NCBI GenBank assembly: GCA_963703655.1
Contig: CAVPFA010000004.1
Location: 124,001 to 188,000 of the forward strand
Direction of reading: 5' to 3'
Source of the DNA: CAVPFA01 sp963703655
Lineage (GTDB): Bacteria; Actinomycetota; Acidimicrobiia; Acidimicrobiales; Bog-793
Length of the DNA stretch: 64,000 nt
The position numbers and the translations under genes are program-made. The notes beneath the pieces are model-generated. The model did no database searches and was not told the DNA's origin. It saw only the letters and a program-made list of their open reading frames with translations. Shown here one piece after another: positions 1-8,176 of the stretch. The stretch's first letter is position 1; each line of letters starts with the position of its first letter.

Positions 1-39
1 ATCACCATCCTGGAAAGGACGGTGGCTCACACGACATGA
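1..39 (+). CDS. C-terminal end of an upstream gene (partial)
   Basis: The first bases read in frame 1 as ITILERTVAHTT followed by TGA at 37-39. This stop overlaps the ATG of the next gene in an ATGA arrangement, the coupling pattern used throughout the window. Too little is visible to assign a family. A PEP-utilising partner of the next protein would be a natural guess, but that is inference only. Confidence 0.35.
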   Translation: MTILERTVAHTT

Positions 40-1037
40 CAGGCCTCGATCTCGCCCTCATCCAGCCGTTCGTCGTCGCTACCGAGACCTGCCGCCCGGA
101 GAACCTCGGCCAAGTCGGGGGCAAAGCCGTCGGCCTTGGCTCGCTCATGCGAGCGGGTCAGCGCGTCCCCGCTTCGTTCGTCGTCACAGCGGCGGCGCAT
201 CGCGACTATGTTCGCTCCGAGCCGCGGGGGCTGAGCGAGTCGATCCGGCACGCCGTCGAGCAGTCCTACGCGTCGCTTTGCGAGCGAGCCAACGGAGATC
301 TCACCGTTGCCGTGCGCTCGAGCGCCACGATCGAGGACTCGACCGAAGCGAGCTGCGCAGGCCAGTTTCGGACCTTCCTCGGCGCCTCGGGGGTGGAGGA
401 AGTGCTCGAGCAGATCGAGCAGTGCTGGGTGGCCGCTCTCGACCCGCACGTCGGCTCGTATCGCGCCGATCGAAAGATCGAGGCTGGGGAAGAAGGTGTG
501 GCCGTCGTCGTCCAAGATCTCGTCGATGCGCGTGCGGCAGGCGTGATGTTCACCCGGCATCCCCGCACGGGCGACCGATCGCTGGTCGTCATCGAGGCGA
601 GCCATGGGCTCGGCGAGGCCGTCGTCGGCGGCGAGGTCACACCCGACCTGTTCGAGGTGAACAAGATCACACGCCAGATCCACCATTCGAGCGTGGGTTC
701 GAAGCCGATCGAGCACCGCCTCGCTCCCGACGGTCGGAGCGTGCGGACCGTCGAGGTCGAACCCGAACGCCAGCAGGCGTGGTCCATCTCCGACACCGAA
801 GTGATGGCGCTCGTCGCAATGGCCGGCGAGCTGGAGGCGAGTCTCGGCCGCGGCCTCGACGTCGAGTGGGCGATCGGTAGCGTCGGGAGCTCGAAGCAGG
901 AGGAAGCTCTTTTCGCCCTCCAAGTCCGGCCCATCACCGTCGATCCTCTTCGCCGGTCAGCCGACACTCCGCACCCAGACGCCATCGACCACATCCTCGG
1001 CAGGCTGGCCGGGCGCGAGCGCGACAACGGCAGCTGA
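36..1037 (+). CDS. PEP/pyruvate-binding (PPDK N-terminal type) protein
   Basis: A 333-residue protein matching the ATP-grasp nucleotide-binding module of phosphoenolpyruvate synthase and rifampin phosphotransferase. Typical stretches are GQVGGKAVGLGSLMRAG near residue 27, VAVRSSATIEDS near 91, VQDLVDARAAGVMFTRHP near 159 and the closing FALQVRPITVD near 295. Full PEP synthases also carry a phosphohistidine swivel domain and a C-terminal TIM barrel, both absent here. The protein is therefore a stand-alone ATP-binding subunit whose partner is probably encoded by the upstream gene it overlaps by 4 nt. The phosphorylated substrate cannot be told from sequence. Confidence 0.8.
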   Translation: MTGLDLALIQPFVVATETCRPENLGQVGGKAVGLGSLMRAGQRVPASFVVTAAAHRDYVRSEPRGLSESIRHAVEQSYASLCERANGDLTVAVRSSATIEDSTEASCAGQFRTFLGASGVEEVLEQIEQCWVAALDPHVGSYRADRKIEAGEEGVAVVVQDLVDARAAGVMFTRHPRTGDRSLVVIEASHGLGEAVVGGEVTPDLFEVNKITRQIHHSSVGSKPIEHRLAPDGRSVRTVEVEPERQQAWSISDTEVMALVAMAGELEASLGRGLDVEWAIGSVGSSKQEEALFALQVRPITVDPLRRSADTPHPDAIDHILGRLAGRERDNGS

Positions 1038-1117
1038 CTTTCTTCACTGGCTGCTGGTTGGCCGACTAACCGTCCTTTAATGTCGATCACGGTTGGGCCA
1101 GGGGCAGGCGAGGACCG

Positions 1118-1882
1118 CTACGAGTTGCGGACCTGGAGCGCACAGCCGCCGATCAGGAGCGCGCCGGCGCTCCAGGCGGCGAGGACGCCGAGTCCAGCCC
1201 ATGGGCTGATCGGGAGCGAGCTCAGGCCGGTGGTCGCCTGGATCGACATCCCGGCCGTCATCGGCCCGATCTGCACGAGGTGGCGGTGCCACGAGCCTTG
1301 GACCGTCCCCGCGAGGATGGGGAAGAGGTAGAGCAAAGCGAGGACCACCCCGATCGACACCGCCGTGTCCCTGACCGCCGCCGCGATTCCAAGGGCGAGC
1401 AGGGCGATGAGCACGAGGTAGATCACCGAGCCGGCAGCCGCGCGAAACGTCGGGCCGTTGCCGAGCGATATGAGGGTGTACCCATTCCCGAGGCCGGCGT
1501 GCGAGAGGAGGAGTCGGCCGGCGAGCAGACTGCCCGCGACACCGAGGGCGCTTGCCGCCGCGATCAGCACGATGAGGTTCACCGCCTTCGTCGCGAGCAC
1601 CGTCATGCGCCGGGGGATCGCGGCGAGGGTCGTGCGGATCATGCGGGTGCCGTACTCCTCGGAAATGACGAGCACGCCGAGCACCGCCACGATCGCCTGG
1701 CCGAGGTCGACGCCGATGAGGCTGAGTTTGGTGGGGTCCTCCAAAGACTGGCCGAAGGTGTGGATCGTGCCCGTGACCAGCGTGCTGAGCCCGGCCGTGA
1801 GCACGACCGTTGCCAGCAGGAGCCAGGAGGTGCTGGGTGAGGTGCGGAGTTTCGTCCATTCCGCCCTGAGGGCATCGGTCAT
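1118..1882 (-). CDS. ABC-2 type transporter permease
   Basis: A 254-residue integral membrane protein starting MTDALRAEWTKLRTSPSTSW. The cytoplasmic amphipathic RAEWTKLRT entry motif is typical of actinobacterial ABC-2 permeases (ABC2_membrane family) and is followed by about six hydrophobic segments. The ATG at 1882 overlaps the stop of the preceding permease (ATGA), which fixes the start and shows translational coupling. It is the last gene of a three-gene exporter operon (ATPase, permease, permease). It presumably forms a heteromeric membrane channel with its neighbour. Substrate unknown; the adjacent two-component system suggests an envelope-stress or antimicrobial response. Confidence 0.85.
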   Translation of the reverse strand: MTDALRAEWTKLRTSPSTSWLLLATVVLTAGLSTLVTGTIHTFGQSLEDPTKLSLIGVDLGQAIVAVLGVLVISEEYGTRMIRTTLAAIPRRMTVLATKAVNLIVLIAAASALGVAGSLLAGRLLLSHAGLGNGYTLISLGNGPTFRAAAGSVIYLVLIALLALGIAAAVRDTAVSIGVVLALLYLFPILAGTVQGSWHRHLVQIGPMTAGMSIQATTGLSSLPISPWAGLGVLAAWSAGALLIGGCALQVRNS

Positions 1883-3432
1883 GCGTCCCTCCGGCGGAGC
1901 ACCATTACGGCTGCGCCGAGGGCGAGGGCGGCATAGGTTATTGGCACCAGCAGCGAGACCCAGGCGCCGAGCGGGTAGTAGCCGTTCTGGACGGTGTAGG
2001 GGTAGCTGACGAGCGGCGACGACGGGACGGAGTCGAGCACGGAGAAGCCGGCCGCCGGCGTCAGCCGATAGATCCACTCGCCCACCGAGCCCGTGACGGT
2101 GGCGCCGAGGATGTTCGGGACGACGAACAGGGCGATCCCGGCGACGACCGCACCGGAGCTGCGCCGGAGGATCGTGGCGATGCCGAGCACGGCAACGGCC
2201 GAGAGCGCGACGAGGATCGCGGACCCGAACACATCGCGTGCCGTGGTGAGTGCTCCGACCGGGAAGAGGTAGTTCCCATTACTTGTCAAGAGGTGCCTGC
2301 CGACCGGGATGGAGATGGCCGCCGCCACCGCTTCGATCAGAAACGCCACGGCGAAGATGACGATCGCCTTGGCGTAGATGACTCGGCCACGGTTCGGCGT
2401 GGCGGTGAACGTCGTGCGGATGAGCCGGCGTCGGTACTCGGACGTGACGAACATCGCAGCGATCACGACGACGACGATGAGCCCTGCGAGGATGCCGATG
2501 ATCGTCTGACCCGTGGCTGGATTCTGGGCGATGATGCCGGCCAGCACGCCGGGGGCGATATCGCCGGTGCCGGTGATCACGAAGGTGCCACCAATGTGGC
2601 GGCCGCTCCCGAAGCCAAGCGTCGGGTAGAAGTTGTTGCCGCCGCCGACGCTGGTGTGCTGCCAGGCCGACGCGGTCGTGCGGCCCTGCACGGTCACGTA
2701 GTCGAAGCGAGCGGTCGCCTGCGTGATGTTGCCCTGGCTCGACAGGACATAAGTGACGGGCGAGGTGACAAACAGACCGATATCTACCGTGTTTGGCAGC
2801 CCTGTGAGGGCGGTCGACCCGATCTCGTGCCACGACGATCCGTTTGTCGAGTCGTAGGCTGTGAGCGCGTCCCCGTGGCGCAAGAGCCGCAGCCAGCGTG
2901 GATTGCTTGGCGAAAGAGTGCCCGGCGTGCCGGCGATGTCGTGGGAGTAGTCGTACTGGAATCGGACGCCGTGGCCACCGGTCGCCATCACGGCCGCGTA
3001 TGGTGCGCCGGCCTTCGTGCTCGAGGTCACGATGACGCCGGCCTTCGCCCATCCCGCGAGACCCCGACGTTCGGGAGCGTTCGGCGAGGCGCGGTTCATG
3101 TTCTCCGCCGCGATGAAGCCGGCGAGCGAGGTGACCCGCGCCGTGATCGCGCCATTGCCGTCGAGCGACTGGTGGACGAGCTCGTAGGTGTCGGCGACGA
3201 TCTGGCCGCCAGGGCCGACCGGTACCGCAGGATGACCCGCGGAGCACACCATATGGGCGGGGCTCGACCCGGTGCAGGTGCCGCTGTGCGAGCCGTTCGC
3301 CGACACGATCGAGAGGAGCGTGCCGAGCATCGCGGCGACGACCAGGCCGATGAGCCAGCCGCGGACGGTGCGCAGTTTCGTCCATTCGGCGCGTAGCACC
3401 TGGGCGAAACCATCCTCGTTGCCCTCCCTCAT
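1879..3432 (-). CDS. ABC-2 permease with a large extracytoplasmic insert
   Basis: A 517-residue permease. The start MREGNEDGFAQVLRAEWTKLRT is set by a 4-nt overlap with the upstream ATPase. TM1 near residue 25 is followed by roughly 230 hydrophilic residues before the remaining five or so membrane segments. The insert contains sugar-binding-like stretches such as MNRASP, GWAKAGVIV, PRWLRLLRHGDALTAYDS and SSWHEIGS, resembling DUF1349/concanavalin-like beta-sandwich domains. An extracellular sensing or substrate-capture role is inferred. It is the middle gene of the exporter operon and shares the RAEWTKLRT entry motif with the smaller permease. Confidence 0.82.
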   Translation of the reverse strand: MREGNEDGFAQVLRAEWTKLRTVRGWLIGLVVAAMLGTLLSIVSANGSHSGTCTGSSPAHMVCSAGHPAVPVGPGGQIVADTYELVHQSLDGNGAITARVTSLAGFIAAENMNRASPNAPERRGLAGWAKAGVIVTSSTKAGAPYAAVMATGGHGVRFQYDYSHDIAGTPGTLSPSNPRWLRLLRHGDALTAYDSTNGSSWHEIGSTALTGLPNTVDIGLFVTSPVTYVLSSQGNITQATARFDYVTVQGRTTASAWQHTSVGGGNNFYPTLGFGSGRHIGGTFVITGTGDIAPGVLAGIIAQNPATGQTIIGILAGLIVVVVIAAMFVTSEYRRRLIRTTFTATPNRGRVIYAKAIVIFAVAFLIEAVAAAISIPVGRHLLTSNGNYLFPVGALTTARDVFGSAILVALSAVAVLGIATILRRSSGAVVAGIALFVVPNILGATVTGSVGEWIYRLTPAAGFSVLDSVPSSPLVSYPYTVQNGYYPLGAWVSLLVPITYAALALGAAVMVLRRRDA

Positions 3433-4364
3433 CGCAGCCGCCGAACGTCCGAGTGGGCCTGGAAATCGGCCTCGCCGGCGGTCAGCTGGAGGTAGACGTC
3501 CTCTAGGTTCGCCCGCTGCGACGTCACCTCCGAAAAGGACACTTGTCCAGCGCTGAGGATCTCGACTACCCGCCTTGGTTGGAGGCCGGCAACCTCGACT
3601 CGGTTGGTGCTGGTAATGGAGGCGGTGCCGCCGGCGCATTGGATGGCAGCAACGGCGTCCGCCGGCGCGTTCGTGCGCACGGTGACGGTGTCGGACGACG
3701 CCCGGGCGACAAGGCCCTCGATGGTGGCGTCGGCGAGGACCTTGCCCCGGCCGACGACCACGACGTGATCGACGACATCCTCGAGCTCGCTCATGAGGTG
3801 GCTAGAGATGAGGATGGCCCGGCCGTCGGCCGCGAGCGAGCGAAGGAACCCTCGCATCCAGATGATCCCTTCGGGATCGATCCCGTTGAACGGCTCGTCC
3901 ATCATCACGATGGGCGGGTCGCCGAGCATCGCCGCCGCGATGCCGAGCCGCTGGCGCATGCCGAGGGAGTAGCCGCCGGCTTTGCGCTTTGCCGCGCCCG
4001 TGAGGCCGACCATGTCGATGACTTCGTCCACGCGGCCGGCGCTGATGCGCTGGGACCGGGCCATCCAGAGCAGGTGGTTGCGCCCGGACCGGCTCGGCTG
4101 AAGGGCGTCGGCCTCGAGGAGGGCCCCGATTTGGATGAGGGGGTGGTGGAGCGTCCGGTAGGGCTGCCCGCCGACGAGAGCGGTGCCCTCGTCGGGCGCG
4201 TCGAGACCGAGGATCACCCGCATCGCGGTGGACTTCCCGGCCCCGTTCGGGCCTATGAAGCCGGTCACCCGTCCGGGTTGAACGGAGAAGGACATCCCGT
4301 CCAGTGCGAGGGTCTCCCCGTATCGCTTGCAGACACTGGTCATCTCGATCGTGGCGTCGGTCAC
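3429..4364 (-). CDS. ABC transporter ATP-binding protein
   Basis: A 311-residue ATPase with Walker A GPNGAGKST, signature YSLGMRQRLG, Walker B IVMMDEPFNGID and the H-loop LISSHLMSE. The C-terminal extension is typical of CcmA/DrrA-type drug exporters. I chose the GTG at 4364 (VTDATIEMTSV) because the conserved domain begins there and a TACAAC box lies at -12 to -7, consistent with leaderless initiation. The frame stays open upstream to 4697, but the added residues are Arg/Ser/Thr-rich, do not look like protein and would overlap the divergent regulator. It drives the two permeases that follow with 4-nt overlaps. Confidence 0.88.
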   Translation of the reverse strand: MTDATIEMTSVCKRYGETLALDGMSFSVQPGRVTGFIGPNGAGKSTAMRVILGLDAPDEGTALVGGQPYRTLHHPLIQIGALLEADALQPSRSGRNHLLWMARSQRISAGRVDEVIDMVGLTGAAKRKAGGYSLGMRQRLGIAAAMLGDPPIVMMDEPFNGIDPEGIIWMRGFLRSLAADGRAILISSHLMSELEDVVDHVVVVGRGKVLADATIEGLVARASSDTVTVRTNAPADAVAAIQCAGGTASITSTNRVEVAGLQPRRVVEILSAGQVSFSEVTSQRANLEDVYLQLTAGEADFQAHSDVRRLR

Positions 4365-4449
4365 GGCGTCGTTGTACGACTCCGTCGGTGTCAGCTCCGT
4401 GTCGCCCGCTGACACCACATTGACACCGGGTGCCTGGCATCGTGGCGGG

Positions 4450-5115
4450 ATGCGTGTGCTGGTGGTCGAAGACTTCGAGGTACTCGCCCGGTCGATCGGG
4501 ACCGGGTTACGGCGGGAGGGGATGGCCGTCGACGTCGTCCTGGACGGCACCGAGGCCCTCGGGCGCCTTGCCGGCGTCCGGTACGACGTCGTGGTGCTAG
4601 ACCGAGACCTACCGGGTGTCCACGGCGACGACGTCTGCCGGTCGATCGTGGCCGCCGAGTCCGGCTCGCGCGTGCTGATGCTGACAGCCTCGAGCACCGT
4701 CCGCGACCGGGTGGAAGGCCTCGGGCTCGGTGCCGACGACTACCTCGCAAAGCCGTTCGACTTCTCCGAGCTCGTCGCCCGCGTCCGCGCACTCGGGCGC
4801 CGCTCGACTCCTGCGGCCCCGCCCACGCTCGAGGCGGGCGACGTCTCGCTCGACCCGTCCCGGCGCGTAGCCTTCCGAGACGGCCGCCGGCTCGATCTCA
4901 GCCCGAAGGAGTTCGCCCTCCTCGAGTGCCTGCTCGCGGCCTCCGGCCGGGTCGTGTCCGCCGAGGAGCTGCTCGAGCGAGTGTGGGACGAGATGGCCGA
5001 CCCATTCACCACCGCGGTGAAGACGACAGTGCGCCGGCTCCGGGCGAAGCTCGGTGATCCGCCGCTGATCGCCACGGTCCGCGAGGGCGGCTACCAGATC
5101 GGAGTGCCCCGATGA
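4450..5115 (+). CDS. OmpR/PhoB-family response regulator
   Basis: A 221-residue regulator. Its receiver domain has acidic pocket VVEDFE, phosphoacceptor aspartate in VVVLDRDLPG, the switch Thr in MLTASS and Lys in YLAKPF. The C-terminal winged helix has LSPKEFALLECLL and VKTTVRRLRAKLGDP...REGGYQI. The ATG at 4450 is the first in-frame start next to the receiver domain. A TTGACA -35-like box lies at 4420-4425. The gene is divergent from the ABC exporter and overlaps the kinase by 4 nt, so it probably controls that exporter. Confidence 0.92.
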   Translation: MRVLVVEDFEVLARSIGTGLRREGMAVDVVLDGTEALGRLAGVRYDVVVLDRDLPGVHGDDVCRSIVAAESGSRVLMLTASSTVRDRVEGLGLGADDYLAKPFDFSELVARVRALGRRSTPAAPPTLEAGDVSLDPSRRVAFRDGRRLDLSPKEFALLECLLAASGRVVSAEELLERVWDEMADPFTTAVKTTVRRLRAKLGDPPLIATVREGGYQIGVPR

Positions 5116-6227
5116 TCGGCCGCTTCCTCGAGCGACACCACCTCCGGCGCGTGTCGCTTCGCGTCCAGCTGACGGTGCTCTACACCGGGCTTATCGGTGC
5201 GTTCGTGATCGTCGTGCTCGGGGTCTCCGGGTTGCTGATCCGGACCAGTTCGATCTCGGTCTCGCATCCGAACAGCCCGCCGATCAGCGGGCCCCAGTTC
5301 AACGGTCAACAGTTCGCCGTCGGAGCAGCCCTGGTGGCGCTCGTCGCCGTCTGCGTCGCGGTGGCGGTGGCGTGGTGGGTCGCGGGGCGTTTCTTGCAGC
5401 CCTTGCGTGAAATGAACGACAGCGCGCAGGAGATCTCCGCGACGAACCTCCATCGCCGCCTCAGCGTCGCCGGACCGGACGACGAGCTGACCGAGCTCGG
5501 CCGAACCCTCGACGAGCTCTTCGGGCGCTTGGAGGGGTCGTTTGAGTCTCAGCGGCGTTTCGTGGCGAACGCCTCACACGAGCTGCGGACGCCACTCGCC
5601 GGTCAGCGCACCTTGTTGCAGGTGGCGTTGGCGGATCCGGACGGCAGCTTCGAGAGCTTGCGGCTGGCGTGCGAGGAGGTGCTCGCACTGGGCGAGCGTC
5701 AGGAGCGATTGATCGATGCGCTGTTGACCCTCGCGAGCAGCGAGCAGGGAATCGAGTACCGGGAGCCGTTGGACCTCGCCGTGGTTGTGGAGGGCGTCGT
5801 CGCGTCGCGGCGGGAGCTCGCTGCACGAGTGGGTGTCGTGCTGCAGGTGGCGCTGGCGCTGGCGCCGGCGAGCGGGGAGACGAGTTTGATCGAGAGTCTG
5901 GTTGCCAATCTGCTCGACAATGCCTTGGAGTACAACGTGCCCGGCGGCACCGTGGAGGTGGCGACGAGCCGTTCGGGCGGTGAGAGCCGGGTGGCGATCA
6001 GCAACACCGGACCGGTCGTCGCGGCGGCGGACGTGGACCGGCTGTTCGGTGCGTTCCAGCGGCTCGGGGCGGACCGCACCTCGCGCTCGAGCGGGCACGG
6101 TCTCGGTCTGGCCATCGTGAAGGCGATCGCCGACGCGCACGGTGCGGTGGTCACTGCGGTGCCGAGGCCAGAGGGCGGGCTGCACGTGGTGCTGAGCTTG
6201 CCAGAAATCCCTTTGCCAACCTACTGA
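5112..6227 (+). CDS. Sensor histidine kinase
   Basis: A 371-residue membrane kinase. TM1 lies near residue 20-42, a short extracytoplasmic loop of about 30 residues follows, then TM2 near 75-92 and a HAMP linker ending near 145. The H-box is NASHELRTPL, the N-box NLLDNALEYN and the G2-box GHGLGLAIV. The very small sensor loop is typical of intramembrane-sensing kinases paired with ABC exporters of antimicrobial peptides. Coupled to the regulator by ATGA. Its stop overlaps the convergent acyl-CoA dehydrogenase stop by 7 nt. Confidence 0.92.
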   Translation: MIGRFLERHHLRRVSLRVQLTVLYTGLIGAFVIVVLGVSGLLIRTSSISVSHPNSPPISGPQFNGQQFAVGAALVALVAVCVAVAVAWWVAGRFLQPLREMNDSAQEISATNLHRRLSVAGPDDELTELGRTLDELFGRLEGSFESQRRFVANASHELRTPLAGQRTLLQVALADPDGSFESLRLACEEVLALGERQERLIDALLTLASSEQGIEYREPLDLAVVVEGVVASRRELAARVGVVLQVALALAPASGETSLIESLVANLLDNALEYNVPGGTVEVATSRSGGESRVAISNTGPVVAAADVDRLFGAFQRLGADRTSRSSGHGLGLAIVKAIADAHGAVVTAVPRPEGGLHVVLSLPEIPLPTY

Positions 6228-7435
6228 ATGTGAACCCCGGAGATGGCCCGGGCGACGACGAGCCGCTGAATCTCACTTGTCCCTTCGAAGATCGTGTAGA
6301 TCTTCGAGTCGCGATGCCAACGCTCGACGGGATAGTCCCTGACATAGCCGTAGCCTCCGAGGATCTGGATCGCCTGCTCGGTCACCCAGACCGCGGTCTC
6401 GCCTGCGAAGAGCTTCGACATCGAGCCTTCGCCGGCAATGAAGGGCTTCCCGGTCATCGCCATGAACGCAGCACGCTGGTACAGCAAGCGGGCTGCATCG
6501 ATCCGGGTCTTCATGTCGGCGAGCTTGAACGCGATTGCCTGATGTTCGATGATCGGGCGCCCGAAGGTGCGGCGTCCCTTCGCGTAGTCGAGTGAAAATT
6601 CGTACGCGGCGCGTGCGATGCCCACCGCCTGGGCCGCGACGGCCGGCCGAGTGGCCTCGAAGGTCGCCATGGCGGCCGAGGTCTTCCCATGACCTCCCTC
6701 TCGCGCCCTCGCGATCCGCTCGTCGAGCCTGTCCTTGCCTCCCAATAGACATGCCCCCGGCACCTTCACGTCCTCGAGCACGACCTCGGCGGTGTGGGAC
6801 GCCCGGATCCCCATCTTCTTGAACTTCTGTCCCATAGAGAGCCCTGGCGTCTTTGGCGGGACGACGAAGCTCGCCTGGCCGCGTGCGCCGAGATCGGGCT
6901 CTACCGACGCAACGACGACGTGGACGTCCGCGATGCCCCCGTTGGTGATCCAGGTCTTCGTCCCGTTGAGGGTCCAGCTGTCGCCGGCGCTGTCGTAGAC
7001 GGCTCGGGACTTGAGGTTGCTCACGTCTGATCCTGCGTCGGCCTCCGACACGCAGAACGCTCCGAGCCTGAGGTCACCCGGCTGGCCGAAGCATTGAGGC
7101 ACCCACTCGGCTACCTGTCCCGGGGTCCCGGTCGCAACGATCCCGGCCACGGCGAGGGTCGACCCCAGGATCGCCAGCGTGATGCCTGCATCGCCCCAGG
7201 CCATCTCCTCGTTGACGAGCGGGAACAACTGGCCCGTCGGGTCGGCGAAGCAATTCGCTACGAAGTCGAACGAGTACATCCCGATTCTGGCCGCCTCCTC
7301 GATGATCGGCCACGGGGTCTCCTCGCGCTCGTCCCATTCGTGGGCAACCGGACGCACGACGTCCTCCGCGAAGTCGTGGACCCACTTCACCACCTGAAGC
7401 TGGTCCTCGCTGAGCTCCATCGAGAAGTCACCCAT
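6221..7435 (-). CDS. Acyl-CoA dehydrogenase
   Basis: A 404-residue flavoenzyme for FAD-dependent alpha,beta-dehydrogenation of acyl-CoA. Landmarks are FAD-contact FCVSEADAGSDVSNLKSRA near residue 130, TWITNGGIADVHVV near 165 and the C-terminal QILGGYGYVRDYPVERWHRDSKI...IFEGTSEIQ, where the Glu of EGTSE is the usual catalytic base. Length and domain order are normal. It is transcribed alone. A second in-frame ATG at 7420 (MELSEDQ) is an alternative start close to the conserved region. Chain-length specificity cannot be told. Confidence 0.92.
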   Translation of the reverse strand: MGDFSMELSEDQLQVVKWVHDFAEDVVRPVAHEWDEREETPWPIIEEAARIGMYSFDFVANCFADPTGQLFPLVNEEMAWGDAGITLAILGSTLAVAGIVATGTPGQVAEWVPQCFGQPGDLRLGAFCVSEADAGSDVSNLKSRAVYDSAGDSWTLNGTKTWITNGGIADVHVVVASVEPDLGARGQASFVVPPKTPGLSMGQKFKKMGIRASHTAEVVLEDVKVPGACLLGGKDRLDERIARAREGGHGKTSAAMATFEATRPAVAAQAVGIARAAYEFSLDYAKGRRTFGRPIIEHQAIAFKLADMKTRIDAARLLYQRAAFMAMTGKPFIAGEGSMSKLFAGETAVWVTEQAIQILGGYGYVRDYPVERWHRDSKIYTIFEGTSEIQRLVVARAISGVHIQ

Positions 7436-7612
7436 CGATCACCTCGAGTTCGGGCCAGGAACATTCCCGGCGAATCTGGCAGTCGTCAGCTCATCCGAAT
7501 CGAGCCGCCGCCCAACCCCCTGTCGCGAGCGTAGTGACTCCTGAGTAACTTGGTGACCACAGTCGGAGCGGGTGCGCGACGAACAGGCGGCTCGGCGGGG
7601 CGGAACCGGAGG

Positions 7613-7628
7613 ACGGGGCCGGGCCCCG
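7613..7628 (-). terminator. Possible GC hairpin downstream of the cold-shock gene
   Basis: A perfect dyad GGGGC-CGG-GCCCC lies about 65 nt beyond the cold-shock stop codon on its coding strand. There is no U-tract, which is common for actinobacterial stem terminators, so the call rests on position and symmetry alone. Confidence 0.25.
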
Positions 7629-7693
7629 AGACCGGGACACGACCGATGCTGGGGCCCGCCGCTCAGCGGTGGGCCGTTAAGAAGTGGGCGGTC

Positions 7694-7894
7694 TCAGCGC
7701 GCCCGAACGTTGGCTGCTTGCAGCCCCTTCTGGCCCTCCTGAACGTCGAATTCGACTTCCTGGCCCTCGGTGAGGGTCCGGTAACCGGACATTTGGATGG
7801 ACGAGTGGTGGACGAAGACATCCACGCCGTCGGACTGCGAGATGAAGCCGTAGCCCTTCTCGCTGTTGAACCACTTCACTACTCCGGTCGCCAC
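7694..7894 (-). CDS. Cold-shock domain protein
   Basis: A 66-residue single OB-fold protein with both RNA-binding motifs, KGYGFI and VFVHHS, and the usual opening ATGVVKWFNSEKG. It is an RNA chaperone that melts secondary structure. The start ATG has an AAGGGG ribosome-binding sequence about 10 nt upstream. Upstream lies about 280 bp of non-coding DNA before the cysS stop, enough for the long structured leader seen in many csp genes. I could not verify a thermosensor fold by eye. Confidence 0.95.
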   Translation of the reverse strand: MATGVVKWFNSEKGYGFISQSDGVDVFVHHSSIQMSGYRTLTEGQEVEFDVQEGQKGLQAANVRAR

Positions 7895-8176
7895 GGTGGC
7901 GTTCCCCTTTGTCTCAGAATGCAGATGTAAAGAGGGCTCCGGGACGGGATTGCACGGCTCGGAGTCGCCGATACCCGGGGTGGTGCCCCGGCGACCGGGT
8001 TACCGTCCAACGTGTCGGCAACCCCACGTGGCAAACACGATCCGGTTGCTCTCGAGGGACAACGTAGCAGAGCCCCCCGAGCCTCGGAACACGAGGTCCG
8101 GATCGGACCAGTTCGCTCGGATCCGCTCGTGGTCCCACCCGGTGGCAACCCGAAGCGGCGACGACCGATCGCCGGC

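Noticed and set aside
27..923. Long minus-strand open frame opposite the PEP-binding gene
   Set aside because: It is the mirror frame of a gene with clear family motifs; its translation is Asp/Arg-rich low-complexity text with no recognisable domain.
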